Part shown: piece by piece, positions 6,281 through 14,338 of the stretch | Layout of the letters: each line of letters begins with the position of its first letter | How positions within the stretch are numbered: position 1 is the first letter of the stretch | Assembly: GCA_049314515.1 (NCBI GenBank) | Contig: JBMOEY010000009.1 | Location: forward strand, 1 to 30,990 | Length of the DNA stretch: 30,990 nucleotides | Direction: 5' to 3' | Origin: RFQD01 sp049314515 | GTDB taxonomy: Bacteria > Actinomycetota > Actinomycetes > Actinomycetales > Microbacteriaceae | The notes under the pieces: model-generated | Told to the model about the DNA's origin: nothing | Seen by the model: the letters and a program-made list of their open reading frames with translations, nothing else | The model's database searches: none | Position numbers and translations under genes: made by a program

Positions 6281-9256
6281 TCACATGCCGTAAAACAAGC
6301 GTTCGAAGGTACTCCGCGCGCGTCGGGTTGCGCTGAGATAATCCTCTTCGAGGCGCGCTGCGCTGTTTGGCGGATAGCCCAGCAGTCTTGCGACTCCGTC
6401 GAGGTCGCCACGATCGAGGGGCAACATGTCCGACGTCGAAACGCCCCACAACGTGCACGCACTGCGGATTCGCGACGCAAGATTCCACGCCGCCATCAGA
6501 ACGTCGGCGTCGGTGCGACTGACGAGCGATGCGTCGACCGCCGCCGACATGGCGAGCTGAGTCGACGTGGTCTTGAGCTCAGGGTGTGCGTGCGCATATT
6601 GAAGTTGAATCAACTGAACGAGCCATTCAACATCGGACAACGATCCTCGTCCGAGCTTGAGATGCCGAGCAGGATCCGCGCCTTGCGGAAGTCGCTCCTT
6701 CTCCACGCGAGCCTTAATTCGGCGAATTTCGCGAAGGTCATCATCGGTGATGGCCGCCGGGTACCTCACGGGTTCGATGACGTTGGTGAACTCCTCCATC
6801 AAGCTGTCGTTGCCGATGGAGGGGCGTGCGCGCAACAGCGCCTGAGCTTCCCACGACAGCGACCACCGAGTGTAGTAAGCCGCATACGATTCGAGCGAGC
6901 GAACGACGACGCCGTTCTTACCTTCAGGTCGCAGGTCAGTATCCAGATCAAAAGGCAGCCGGTGATCTTCGAGAATCTCTTTGATGCGAGCGACGATTCG
7001 TTCGGCTCGACGCGTCGCCTCGTTGTCGACTATCTCGGTTGTGTCGCGGTAGACGAACATGACATCGGCGTCACTCCCAAAGCCTGTCTCTTGTCCACCA
7101 AATCGACCCATGGCAATGATTGCCATCTCCGGATTGAGCTCCTCATCCCGAAGGGCAAGTCGCAGGGCTCCAGCCAACGTCGCCTCCATAATCGAACTCA
7201 GGCCACTGCTAGTTAGCACGTCACTGTTCACGCCAAGAATTGACCCCATTGCAACACGCAAATTTTCTCGATGGCGAATCGAGTGAATTGCTTTGCGAGC
7301 TTCCTCCGCCCCGTCAACACCCGAATGACGTTCCACAACCGCATCTATCTCAGAGCGCACACTGGCGATGTCACGCGGAATCAATTCGGCGTCGTCATCG
7401 AGCCAGGCGACGGCCTCGGGGATACGCTCGATGAGGTCCGCAACGTAGCGCGAACCGCTCAAGATTGTCATGAGTCGGGATGCCGCGCCTGAGGAATCGC
7501 GCAACATGCGCAAGAACCACGGTGAATCACCGAGCTTCTCGCTGAGTCTGCGAAAGGTCAATAGTCCAGAGTCCGGATTGGGGCCCTCAGCCAGCCACTT
7601 GAGCAGAACGGGCAATAGCGCACGCTGAATATCCGCACGGCGCCGAAGTCCCGTCGTCAGCGCGGCGATATGCGTCAATGCAGTTCGAGGGTCACGGAAT
7701 CCGATTGCGGCAAGCCGTGATTCAGCCTGCCCGCTCGTGATGGCAATTGCTTCGTCAGGCAGGGTCGCCACGGCTGCCAGCAACGGACGATAGAACAGTC
7801 GTTCGTGAAGATTCCGAACCTCGAGCTTGACGCGTTGCCAAACATCTTGGAGTTCCGTTGCGGTGCTAGCGAGCCGAGACCCACGCGCAATCGCGCGAAC
7901 GGCTTCTTCCTGACGTGGCATGAGGTGCGTTCGAGCAAGATCACGCAATTGGATGCGGTGCTCGAGCGTTCGCAATATCCGATAGTTCTGACCAAATGAG
8001 ATCGCTTCGGGACGACCCACGTAACCCTTCTCAGCCAGCGCGGCTAGGGATTCGAGCGTGCCTCGACTTCGCACACTCTCGTCCGTTTGCCCGTGGACAA
8101 GTTGCAAAAGCTGGACCGTAAACTCAACGTCTCGTAAACCACCAGGTCCGAGCTTGATTTGGTACTCCACATCTTCCACCGGAATGTGAGCGGTTACCCG
8201 CTCTCGCATCGCTTGAACCTGCTCGACAAACTCTGGGCGACTCGCGCTCTTCCACACGTACGGCGAGAGTGTTTCGACGTATCGTTTGCCGAGCTGCGCA
8301 TCACCCGCCACGGGACGAGCTTTCAGGAGAGCCTGGAATTCCCAGTTCTTTGCCCAGCGCTCGTAGTATGCGCGATGACTTTCGAGCGTGCGGACGAGCG
8401 CGCCAGCTTTGCCTTCAGGCCGCAGATTCGCATCCACTTCCCAGAGTCCCGGCTCGGATCCGGCCTCAAAGACGATGCGCATCACATGCTGAGCTAGTTT
8501 CGTTGCAATCGTCAGAGCACGCTCGGTGGAGAGTGCTTGCTCGTCACTGCTCTCGGCGACAAAGATTACGTCGACATCGCTGATGTAGTTGAGCTCCAAC
8601 GCGCCACACTTGCCCATGCCGATAACGGCGAAGCGAACCTGAGCCACATCCGCGGCCGAAATCGAGGAATCGACAATGTCCGCTCGCGCGATGGCGAGAG
8701 CAGCTTCGAGAGTTGCATCTGCGAGGTACGCCAAGGCGCGTGAAATGTCTTGCACGAGACCAACCGGATCCTCCGCCGAAAGGTCACACGAGGCGATCCG
8801 CAAGAGCTCCTCCCGGTACCGGACCCGCAGAGCAGTACGCGCCTGCTCACCGGTGATATGTGCCACGCCAGAGCGCGCCGACACTGACTTCAGAAGAGAC
8901 GCGCGAAGTTCATCCGCCGAAGGTATCTCACTCGCCGTGGCCAGCATCGCTGCAGAAGACGGGTGGCGCTGAAGAAAACTGGCAAGCCCTGACGAACCGC
9001 CCAGAATTCGAAGAAGCCGTGAAAAGGACTCGGTTTCCGTCAGAAGCGGTTCGACGAAGGTCGCGGCGGAGCCCGCACGAAATAGTCGTTCTAGTTCGAT
9101 GACAGATCTATCAGGATCTGCTGTGTCACCAATCGAGTTGAACAACACGTCGGAAGAAACACCATGGTCGCGAGAGAGTTCCTCGACGAGAGCTCGTGAC
9201 TCGCTCAGATTAGCGAAGCCCGCTTTCGCAAGCTCAGTCAGCGACGGAACGGTCAC
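6281..9256 (-). CDS. glnE: Bifunctional glutamine synthetase adenylyltransferase / adenylyl-removing enzyme
   Basis: GlnE adds AMP to, and removes it from, the regulatory tyrosine of GSI in response to nitrogen status. The 991-residue product shows two nucleotidyltransferase-like domains: GMGKCGALELNYISDVDVIF at about 213-232 (deadenylylase half) and GRFGGQETGFGSDADVMFVY at about 715-735 (adenylylase half). Both keep the paired aspartates (DVD and DAD). The two halves share repeated blocks such as LRPEGK, RWxxxWExQALLxARP and LGRGSLSDVEW / LGPGGLRDVEF, as expected for the internally duplicated family. The start is a GTG. The gene follows glnA2 by 15 bp on the same strand, so the two form an operon. 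Its evident substrate is GlnA1, encoded convergently. Confidence 0.97.
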   Translation of the reverse strand: MTVPSLTELAKAGFANLSESRALVEELSRDHGVSSDVLFNSIGDTADPDRSVIELERLFRAGSAATFVEPLLTETESFSRLLRILGGSSGLASFLQRHPSSAAMLATASEIPSADELRASLLKSVSARSGVAHITGEQARTALRVRYREELLRIASCDLSAEDPVGLVQDISRALAYLADATLEAALAIARADIVDSSISAADVAQVRFAVIGMGKCGALELNYISDVDVIFVAESSDEQALSTERALTIATKLAQHVMRIVFEAGSEPGLWEVDANLRPEGKAGALVRTLESHRAYYERWAKNWEFQALLKARPVAGDAQLGKRYVETLSPYVWKSASRPEFVEQVQAMRERVTAHIPVEDVEYQIKLGPGGLRDVEFTVQLLQLVHGQTDESVRSRGTLESLAALAEKGYVGRPEAISFGQNYRILRTLEHRIQLRDLARTHLMPRQEEAVRAIARGSRLASTATELQDVWQRVKLEVRNLHERLFYRPLLAAVATLPDEAIAITSGQAESRLAAIGFRDPRTALTHIAALTTGLRRRADIQRALLPVLLKWLAEGPNPDSGLLTFRRLSEKLGDSPWFLRMLRDSSGAASRLMTILSGSRYVADLIERIPEAVAWLDDDAELIPRDIASVRSEIDAVVERHSGVDGAEEARKAIHSIRHRENLRVAMGSILGVNSDVLTSSGLSSIMEATLAGALRLALRDEELNPEMAIIAMGRFGGQETGFGSDADVMFVYRDTTEIVDNEATRRAERIVARIKEILEDHRLPFDLDTDLRPEGKNGVVVRSLESYAAYYTRWSLSWEAQALLRARPSIGNDSLMEEFTNVIEPVRYPAAITDDDLREIRRIKARVEKERLPQGADPARHLKLGRGSLSDVEWLVQLIQLQYAHAHPELKTTSTQLAMSAAVDASLVSRTDADVLMAAWNLASRIRSACTLWGVSTSDMLPLDRGDLDGVARLLGYPPNSAARLEEDYLSATRRARSTFERLFYGM

Positions 9257-9271
9257 AGCAACCGTAAACCG

Positions 9272-10609
9272 TTAGAGCGACGAGAGGTTGTTACGGAGTT
9301 CAAACGGCGTGACCTGTTGACGGTACGCGGCCCACTCTTGACGCTTGTTCAACAAAAAGTAGTCGAAAACCTTTTCACCCAATGTCTCCGCGACAAGTTC
9401 CGACTGTTCCATGAGTTCGATCGCGTCGGCAAGGCTCGGCGGAAGCGCACGATAACCAAGTGCACGACGCTCCATATCCGTAAGTTCCCAGACGTTGTCT
9501 TCGGCCTCTGCCGGGAGCTCCATCTCGTCTTCGATACCTCGCATGCCTGCGGCGAGCAAGAGCGCGTAGGCGAGATAGGGGTTGGCCGCCGAGTCGACTG
9601 CTCGATACTCAACCCGACTCGATTGTCCCTTTCCAGGTTTGTAGACCGGAACCCGAACGAGTGCGGAACGGTTGTTGTGCCCCCACGTGGCGAAGCTGGG
9701 CGGTTCGCCGCCACCCCAGAGTCGTTTATAGGAATTGACGAACTGGTTTGTCACAGCCGTAATCTCAGGCGCATAGTGGAGCAACCCGGCGATGAAGGAT
9801 CGCCCCGTCTTTGACAATTGATACTTGCCACTGGCGTCGTAGAACGCGTTGGTGTCCCCTTCGAACAGGGACATGTGGGTGTGCATTCCCGATCCGGGAT
9901 GCTCCGCAAAAGGTTTCGGCATGAACGTCGCATAGACACCGTGCTCCATCGCCACCTCTTTGATGACCGTGCGGAACGTCATGACGTTATCAGCCGTCGT
10001 CAGCGCATCGGCATAACGGAGGTCGATTTCGTTCTGTCCAGGCCCCACTTCGTGGTGGCTAAATTCGACCGAAATGCCGATGTCTTCGAGCATGCGAACT
10101 GATCGACGACGGAAGTCGTGAGCAACGCCACCCGGAACGTTGTCGAAGTAACCAGCCTGATCGATGGGTTGCGCTCCACCGTTTTCCCAATCGCTGTTGT
10201 TGAGCAGATAGAACTCGATTTCGGGGTGCGTGTAAAAAGTGAATCCCTTTTCTGAGGCCTTCGCGAGGGTGCGCTTCAGCACGTGCCGCGGGTCAGAAAC
10301 GGCCGGCAATCCATCCGGTGTCGTGATGTCGCAAAACATGCGCGCTGTGGGGTCGACGTCGCCACGCCACGGAAGAATCTGGAACGACGAGGGATCAGGA
10401 TGCGCAAGCATGTCGGCCTCGTACAGACGCGTGAGTCCCTCAATCGCGGAGCCGTCAAATCCCACACCTTCCGCAAACGCACCCTCAACTTCAGCCGGCG
10501 CAACAGCAACATTCTTGAGCGTCCCGAGAACGTCGGTAAACCACAAGCGCACAAACTTGACGCTGCGTTCCTCGATGGTCCGAAGGACGAAATCTTGTTG
10601 CTTGTCCAT
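9272..10609 (-). CDS. glnA2: Second type I glutamine synthetase, not adenylylated
   Basis: The 445-residue product is a GSI of the shorter subgroup. Visible motifs are FDGSAIEGL, EFSHHEVGPGQNEIDLRY, GSGMHTHMSLF, NSYKRLWGGGEPP and NRSALVRVP. The region matching the GlnA1 adenylylation loop reads EDNVWELTDMERRALG, with tryptophan where GlnA1 has the modifiable tyrosine, so GlnE should not control it. The position (upstream of glnE, opposite glnA1) is that of mycobacterial glnA2. Its activity may be low or directed to another amine, and the sequence cannot decide this. The ATG at 10609 is preceded by AAAGG. A TAGCCT hexamer (10641-10646, minus strand) may serve as its -10 and would overlap the nadE start region. 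Confidence 0.93.
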   Translation of the reverse strand: MDKQQDFVLRTIEERSVKFVRLWFTDVLGTLKNVAVAPAEVEGAFAEGVGFDGSAIEGLTRLYEADMLAHPDPSSFQILPWRGDVDPTARMFCDITTPDGLPAVSDPRHVLKRTLAKASEKGFTFYTHPEIEFYLLNNSDWENGGAQPIDQAGYFDNVPGGVAHDFRRRSVRMLEDIGISVEFSHHEVGPGQNEIDLRYADALTTADNVMTFRTVIKEVAMEHGVYATFMPKPFAEHPGSGMHTHMSLFEGDTNAFYDASGKYQLSKTGRSFIAGLLHYAPEITAVTNQFVNSYKRLWGGGEPPSFATWGHNNRSALVRVPVYKPGKGQSSRVEYRAVDSAANPYLAYALLLAAGMRGIEDEMELPAEAEDNVWELTDMERRALGYRALPPSLADAIELMEQSELVAETLGEKVFDYFLLNKRQEWAAYRQQVTPFELRNNLSSL

Positions 10610-10634
10610 GCCCGCCTCAGCCTTTCTTGCCGTC

Positions 10635-10640
10635 GAGACT
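10635..10640 (+). promoter_or_regulatory. -10-like box for nadE
   Basis: GAGACT is followed by AGGCTA (6 nt) and the ATG at 10647. The position equals that of the TAGACT boxes elsewhere, and GACTAGGC is shared with the RDD promoter. The first base is not the consensus T, so confidence is lower. Confidence 0.35.
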
Positions 10641-10646
10641 AGGCTA

Positions 10647-12386
10647 ATGGCTATGCCGAACTTGCGGGTCGCGCTCGCGCAGTCAAATCCTCGATTGGGA
10701 GATTTTCGCTCGAATTCGGCCCAAATTTTGTCCGATGTCCTCGTCGCACACGCACAGGGTGCCGACCTGATTGCCTTCGGTGAAATGGCCCTTTCGGGCT
10801 ACCCGATCGAAGATCTCGCTGTTCGTCCTGAATTCCTCTCGCACGCTCGTTCAGCGCTGACGGAACTAGCGTTAGAAATCATGAAGGCCGGAGCGGGCGA
10901 TATTCCGGTCATCGTCGGTTTCCCCAACGGCCCTATTCGGGATTCGAGTGAACCGCCCAATTCGACGCCGAGTGTGATCGCTCACAACTCGGCGGCCGTG
11001 ATCTATCGTGGCGAAGTCGCAGGTACCTACGACAAACACCATCTGCCGAACTACGGTGTGTTTGATGAGTTCCGCAATTTCATTCCAGGCACGGGTCACG
11101 TTCTCGTGCGCCTGCGTGGCATAGACGTCGCAATCCTCATTTGCGAGGACATCTGGCGTGACGGGGGTGTCTGCGACGAATTGGCCGAGATTCGCCCTGG
11201 GTTGGTCGTCGTTGTCAATGGTTCACCTTTCGAACAAGATAAGGACGACGTGCGGCTCCCTCTCGTTTCACGACGTGCGGCTTCCGTTGGCGCACCCTTC
11301 GCCTACCTCAACTTGGTGGGTGGGCAGGATGATCTCGTCTTCGATGGCGACAGTTTCGTTGTCGACGAATTCGGCACGCTGGTCGCACGCGCGAAGAGCT
11401 TCGAGCCCGACATCCTGCTGTGTGATCTCGAGCTCGCGGCCCACGAAGGCCGCACGGTCGAACGAACCGGCACGCAGATTATCGACTGTGGGGACGGCGG
11501 AGAATCTCACACCGATATCTCGGTTTCAACGACCCAAACGCCACGCAATGAATTGGAGCGCGTCTGGTCTGCGCTTGTTCTTGGGCTTCGCGACTACGTC
11601 GAGAAGAACGGTTTTCCCTCAGTGATTCTGGGCCTTTCTGGCGGTATCGACTCGGCGGTCTGCGCCGCTCTCGCCGTAGATGCGATTGGGCCGGATCGAG
11701 TGTTTGGCGTCTCAATGCCAAGCCAGTGGTCGAGCGAACACTCCCGTTCTGACGCCGACGACGCCGCGCAACGACTCGGCATCACACTGACGACGCAGCC
11801 CATCGCCGAACTCGTGAACCCGATCGAGACTCAACTCGAGCTCGATGGAATCGCCGCCGAAAACGTGCAAGCTCGAATCCGTGGTGTCATTTTGATGGGA
11901 CTCTCCAACATGCACGGCCACCTCGTTTTGACCACCGGCAATAAGACGGAAATCGCCGTGGGTTATTCGACCATCTACGGAGACTCTGTGGGTGGATTTG
12001 CGCCAATTCGGGATGTACCCAAGACGCTCGTCTGGGAATTGGCGAAGTGGCGTAATCGCGAGGCGGAGAGTAAGGGTGCGACTCCCCCCATCCCGGAAAA
12101 CTCGATCACCAAACCGCCGTCAGCCGAACTTCGACCCGGGCAAGTTGATCAAGATTCCCTGCCGCCGTACGACCAGCTGGATGCGCTACTCGACGCCTAC
12201 ATCACACAACGCCTAGGACGCGACGAAGTTGTTGCACTTGGATTCGCCCCAGAACTCGTCGACCGCATAGTAGCTCTTGTTGACCGGGCAGAATGGAAAC
12301 GTCGTCAGGGCGCAATCGGGCCGAAGATCAGTGGAATGGCTTTTGGTCGCGACCGTCGCCTCCCCGTGACTTTCCATCGGTCGTAG
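10647..12386 (+). CDS. nadE: Glutamine-dependent NAD+ synthetase
   Basis: This enzyme amidates nicotinic acid adenine dinucleotide to NAD+ using ammonia released from glutamine. The 579-residue product has an N-terminal nitrilase-like glutaminase domain with the Glu-Lys-Cys triad E46 (FGEMALSGYP), K130 (YDKHHLPNY) and C166 (ILICEDIW). The C-terminal synthetase domain carries the ATP pyrophosphatase loop LSGGIDSA near residue 330 and the TTGNKTE block. The ATG at 10647 starts a family-like N-terminus (MAMPNLRVALAQSNPRLGDF). The frame is open upstream to 10239, but that part is antisense to glnA2 and was left out. Glutamine dependence links it to the adjacent synthetase genes only loosely. The stop codon is embedded in the panB -10 box. 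Confidence 0.95.
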   Translation: MAMPNLRVALAQSNPRLGDFRSNSAQILSDVLVAHAQGADLIAFGEMALSGYPIEDLAVRPEFLSHARSALTELALEIMKAGAGDIPVIVGFPNGPIRDSSEPPNSTPSVIAHNSAAVIYRGEVAGTYDKHHLPNYGVFDEFRNFIPGTGHVLVRLRGIDVAILICEDIWRDGGVCDELAEIRPGLVVVVNGSPFEQDKDDVRLPLVSRRAASVGAPFAYLNLVGGQDDLVFDGDSFVVDEFGTLVARAKSFEPDILLCDLELAAHEGRTVERTGTQIIDCGDGGESHTDISVSTTQTPRNELERVWSALVLGLRDYVEKNGFPSVILGLSGGIDSAVCAALAVDAIGPDRVFGVSMPSQWSSEHSRSDADDAAQRLGITLTTQPIAELVNPIETQLELDGIAAENVQARIRGVILMGLSNMHGHLVLTTGNKTEIAVGYSTIYGDSVGGFAPIRDVPKTLVWELAKWRNREAESKGATPPIPENSITKPPSAELRPGQVDQDSLPPYDQLDALLDAYITQRLGRDEVVALGFAPELVDRIVALVDRAEWKRRQGAIGPKISGMAFGRDRRLPVTFHRS

Positions 12387-12389
12387 ACT
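12384..12389 (+). promoter_or_regulatory. -10 box for leaderless panB, containing the nadE stop codon
   Basis: TAGACT is followed by CGAAGC (6 nt) and the ATG at 12396. Its first three bases are the TAG stop of nadE. No Shine-Dalgarno is present. Confidence 0.55.
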
Positions 12390-12395
12390 CGAAGC

Positions 12396-13250
12396 ATGAG
12401 CGCCTCGACGCCGTCTGACCAGTCCCGTAAGCGCGTTCGAACGCGTCACTTTGCCCTCGCGAAAGAGTCCGGACACAAAATCACCGGCTTGACCAGCTAC
12501 GACACGCTCACGGCAAAAATCTTCGACGAAGCAGGGATTGATTTTCTCCTCGTGGGCGACTCAGCGGGTAACACCGTTCTGGGTTACGACTCGACGCTTC
12601 CGGTCACAGTCGATGAACTCATCCCCCTTGCCCGTGCCGTCGCAACATCGGTCACGCGCGCATTCGTCATTGCCGACTTGCCGTTTGGCTCGTATGAAGA
12701 AGGCCCAGAACAGGCTCTTCGAACAGCTATGCGTTTCATGAAGGAAACGCACGCACACGCCGTCAAGCTCGAGGGCGGCGTGCGGAGCGAAGCCATGATT
12801 CGACGCATCGTCGATTCGGGAATCCCGGTGATGGGTCATGTGGGATTCACTCCACAAAGCGAACACGGACTCGGCGGGATGCTCGTCCAAGGACGAGGTT
12901 CTGACGCCGAACGCGTTCTCGCCGACGCACAATCAGTCGAGAAGGCAGGCGCATTTGCCGTCGTGCTCGAAATGGTGCCGGCCGAACTGGCACGTTCGAT
13001 CACCGCGACATTGAGCATCCCCACCATCAGTGTGGGCGCCGGACCACACACGGACGGGCAACTAATGGTGTGGACAGACTTCGCCGGACTCGCAACCGGT
13101 CGCATGCCGACGTTTGTCAAGCAGTACGCAAACCTCGCCCAGATACTTGGCGATGCAACTCAGGCGTTCCGAGAAGATGTCCAGTCTGGCGTGTACCCCA
13201 GCGCGGATCACTCGTACACCGAAGACACTGCGCGCGCGGCGCGAGATTAG
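12396..13250 (+). CDS. panB: 3-methyl-2-oxobutanoate hydroxymethyltransferase
   Basis: PanB transfers a hydroxymethyl group from 5,10-methylene-tetrahydrofolate to 2-oxoisovalerate to give ketopantoate, the first committed step of pantothenate and hence CoA and ACP prosthetic-group synthesis. The 284-residue product shows LTSYDTLTAKIFDEAGIDFLLVGDSAGNT (in two blocks; the Asp of VGDSAGN is a metal ligand), VKLEGG, GHVGFTPQ and IPTISVGAG. The ATG at 12396 follows TAGACT by 6 nt and starts only 9 nt after the nadE stop, with no ribosome binding site. The first 15 residues are a variable basic leader. Other pan genes are not in the window. The end overlaps the convergent SPOR-like gene by 4 bp. 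Confidence 0.95.
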   Translation: MSASTPSDQSRKRVRTRHFALAKESGHKITGLTSYDTLTAKIFDEAGIDFLLVGDSAGNTVLGYDSTLPVTVDELIPLARAVATSVTRAFVIADLPFGSYEEGPEQALRTAMRFMKETHAHAVKLEGGVRSEAMIRRIVDSGIPVMGHVGFTPQSEHGLGGMLVQGRGSDAERVLADAQSVEKAGAFAVVLEMVPAELARSITATLSIPTISVGAGPHTDGQLMVWTDFAGLATGRMPTFVKQYANLAQILGDATQAFREDVQSGVYPSADHSYTEDTARAARD

Positions 13251-13432
13251 GCCTCGTCGGCTTCGTCCGCGTTCCACTTCTTACTGTTTGCGCGCAACGT
13301 TTCGAGCGCGTGTTCAGCAGCATCACGAGACTCAAAAGGTCCCACGCGATCCACGGACGGCGATTCATAGCCGAACTCGACCTCGCCGGTCTTCATGTTG
13401 TACCAGTAACTCTGCGCACCTTCACCGCTCAT
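13247..13432 (-). CDS. Short SPOR-like protein
   Basis: The product is 61 residues from the ATG at 13432 (MSGEGAQSYWYNMKTGEVEFG). It resembles short actinobacterial proteins often labelled SPOR domain-containing: an aromatic strand (YWYNMKTGEVE), then PFESRDAAEHALETLRANSKKW, the alternating strand/helix pattern of half a SPOR module. The function is unknown; true SPOR domains bind denuded peptidoglycan, but no signal peptide or membrane anchor is seen here. The longer frame to 13492 lies over the map start and is not preferred, because a TAGAAT box sits 7 nt before 13432. It is divergent from map with only 12 bp between start codons. Confidence 0.75.
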   Translation of the reverse strand: MSGEGAQSYWYNMKTGEVEFGYESPSVDRVGPFESRDAAEHALETLRANSKKWNADEADEA

Positions 13433-13447
13433 AGACTGGATTCTATG
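13430..13447. promoter_or_regulatory. Symmetric divergent leaderless promoter between the SPOR-like gene and map
   Basis: The 18 bp read CATAGACTGGATTCTATG: 6-bp arms (CATAGA/TCTATG) in perfect inverted repeat around a 6-bp centre. The left CAT is the minus-strand ATG (13432) and the right ATG starts map (13445). TAGACT (13432-13437) lies 7 nt before the map ATG. TAGAAT (minus strand, 13445-13440) lies 7 nt before the other ATG. Each -10 overlaps the other gene's start codon. Confidence 0.65.
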
Positions 13448-14338
13448 CCCAAGGACACGTCTGGTTTGCTCATTCCCGGTGTTCTCAGCCACCCTCGAAC
13501 GGTCGCCCTATCCATTCCTAGACCCGAATACGTCGGCAAGGCAGCTCCGTCGCCGTACTCCGGTTCCAACCTCTATTCGTCGGAAGAAATAGAACAGATT
13601 CGGCAGGCGGGAAATGTGTCTTCTCGAGCACTCGACGCAATCGGCGACGCGATTACTCCAGGAATGACCACGGATCAGATTGACGCAATCGCCCACGACG
13701 TCGTGACGAGCTACGGTGCGTATCCATCAACGCTGGGATATCGAGGTTTTCCTAAATCCTGTTGCACGTCAATTAACGAAGTCATCTGCCACGGCATCCC
13801 TGATGACACCGTTCTCGAAGAGGGAGACATCGTCAACGTCGACATCACCTCTTACCTGAACGGTTTTCATGGTGACATGAACCGCATGTTCACGGTCGGA
13901 GCAGTGTCGGATGAAGCTCAAGCGCTCATCGACCACACTCGGGAAGCGCTCAATCGAGGAATCAAGTCCGTCGCACCGGGTCGACAGGTGAATGTCATCG
14001 GACGAGCGATCCAAACCTACGCGCAGCATTGGGGCTACGGTGTCGTTCGCGACTTCACCGGGCACGGCGTCGGGCGAGCGTTCCACAGTGGCCTCATCAT
14101 TCCGCACTACGATTCATCGCCTCTCTACGACGACGTCATGGAACCGGGAATGGTTTTTACAATCGAGCCGATGCTGACACTCGGAACATACGAATGGACC
14201 ATGTGGAATGACAACTGGACCGTTGTCACAAAGGACCAACGACTTACCGCGCAGTTTGAGCACACCATCGTCGTCACTGAACGTGGCGCCGATATTCTTA
14301 CCTTGACTCTCCCCCGCTCTACCGAAGGAATCTCATGA
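13445..14338 (+). CDS. map: Type I methionine aminopeptidase
   Basis: The enzyme removes the initiator methionine from new proteins. The 297-residue product contains all five metal ligands in family order: the two aspartates of GDIVNVDITSYLNGFHGDMNRMF, the histidine of GHGVGRAFHSG, the glutamate of FTIEPM, and the glutamate of FEHTIVVTE. An N-terminal extension of about 50 residues (PKDTSGLLIPGVLSHPRTV...) precedes the core, as in longer actinobacterial MetAPs; I see no cysteine-based zinc motif in it. The ATG at 13445 lies 7 nt after TAGACT and has no Shine-Dalgarno. The much longer open frame upstream is antisense to the SPOR-like gene. The stop overlaps ppgK as ATGA, so map-ppgK are co-translated. 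Confidence 0.95.
   Translation: MPKDTSGLLIPGVLSHPRTVALSIPRPEYVGKAAPSPYSGSNLYSSEEIEQIRQAGNVSSRALDAIGDAITPGMTTDQIDAIAHDVVTSYGAYPSTLGYRGFPKSCCTSINEVICHGIPDDTVLEEGDIVNVDITSYLNGFHGDMNRMFTVGAVSDEAQALIDHTREALNRGIKSVAPGRQVNVIGRAIQTYAQHWGYGVVRDFTGHGVGRAFHSGLIIPHYDSSPLYDDVMEPGMVFTIEPMLTLGTYEWTMWNDNWTVVTKDQRLTAQFEHTIVVTERGADILTLTLPRSTEGIS

Noticed and set aside
6584..7216. 210-codon plus-strand frame inside glnE
   Set aside because: Antisense shadow; glnE motifs on the other strand are clear.
10239..10646. N-terminal extension of nadE by 136 codons
   Set aside because: Antisense to glnA2; the family-like N-terminus begins at 10647.
13070..13444. N-terminal extension of map by 125 codons
   Set aside because: Overlaps the end of panB and lies antisense to the SPOR-like gene; the map start at 13445 has a well-placed -10 box.
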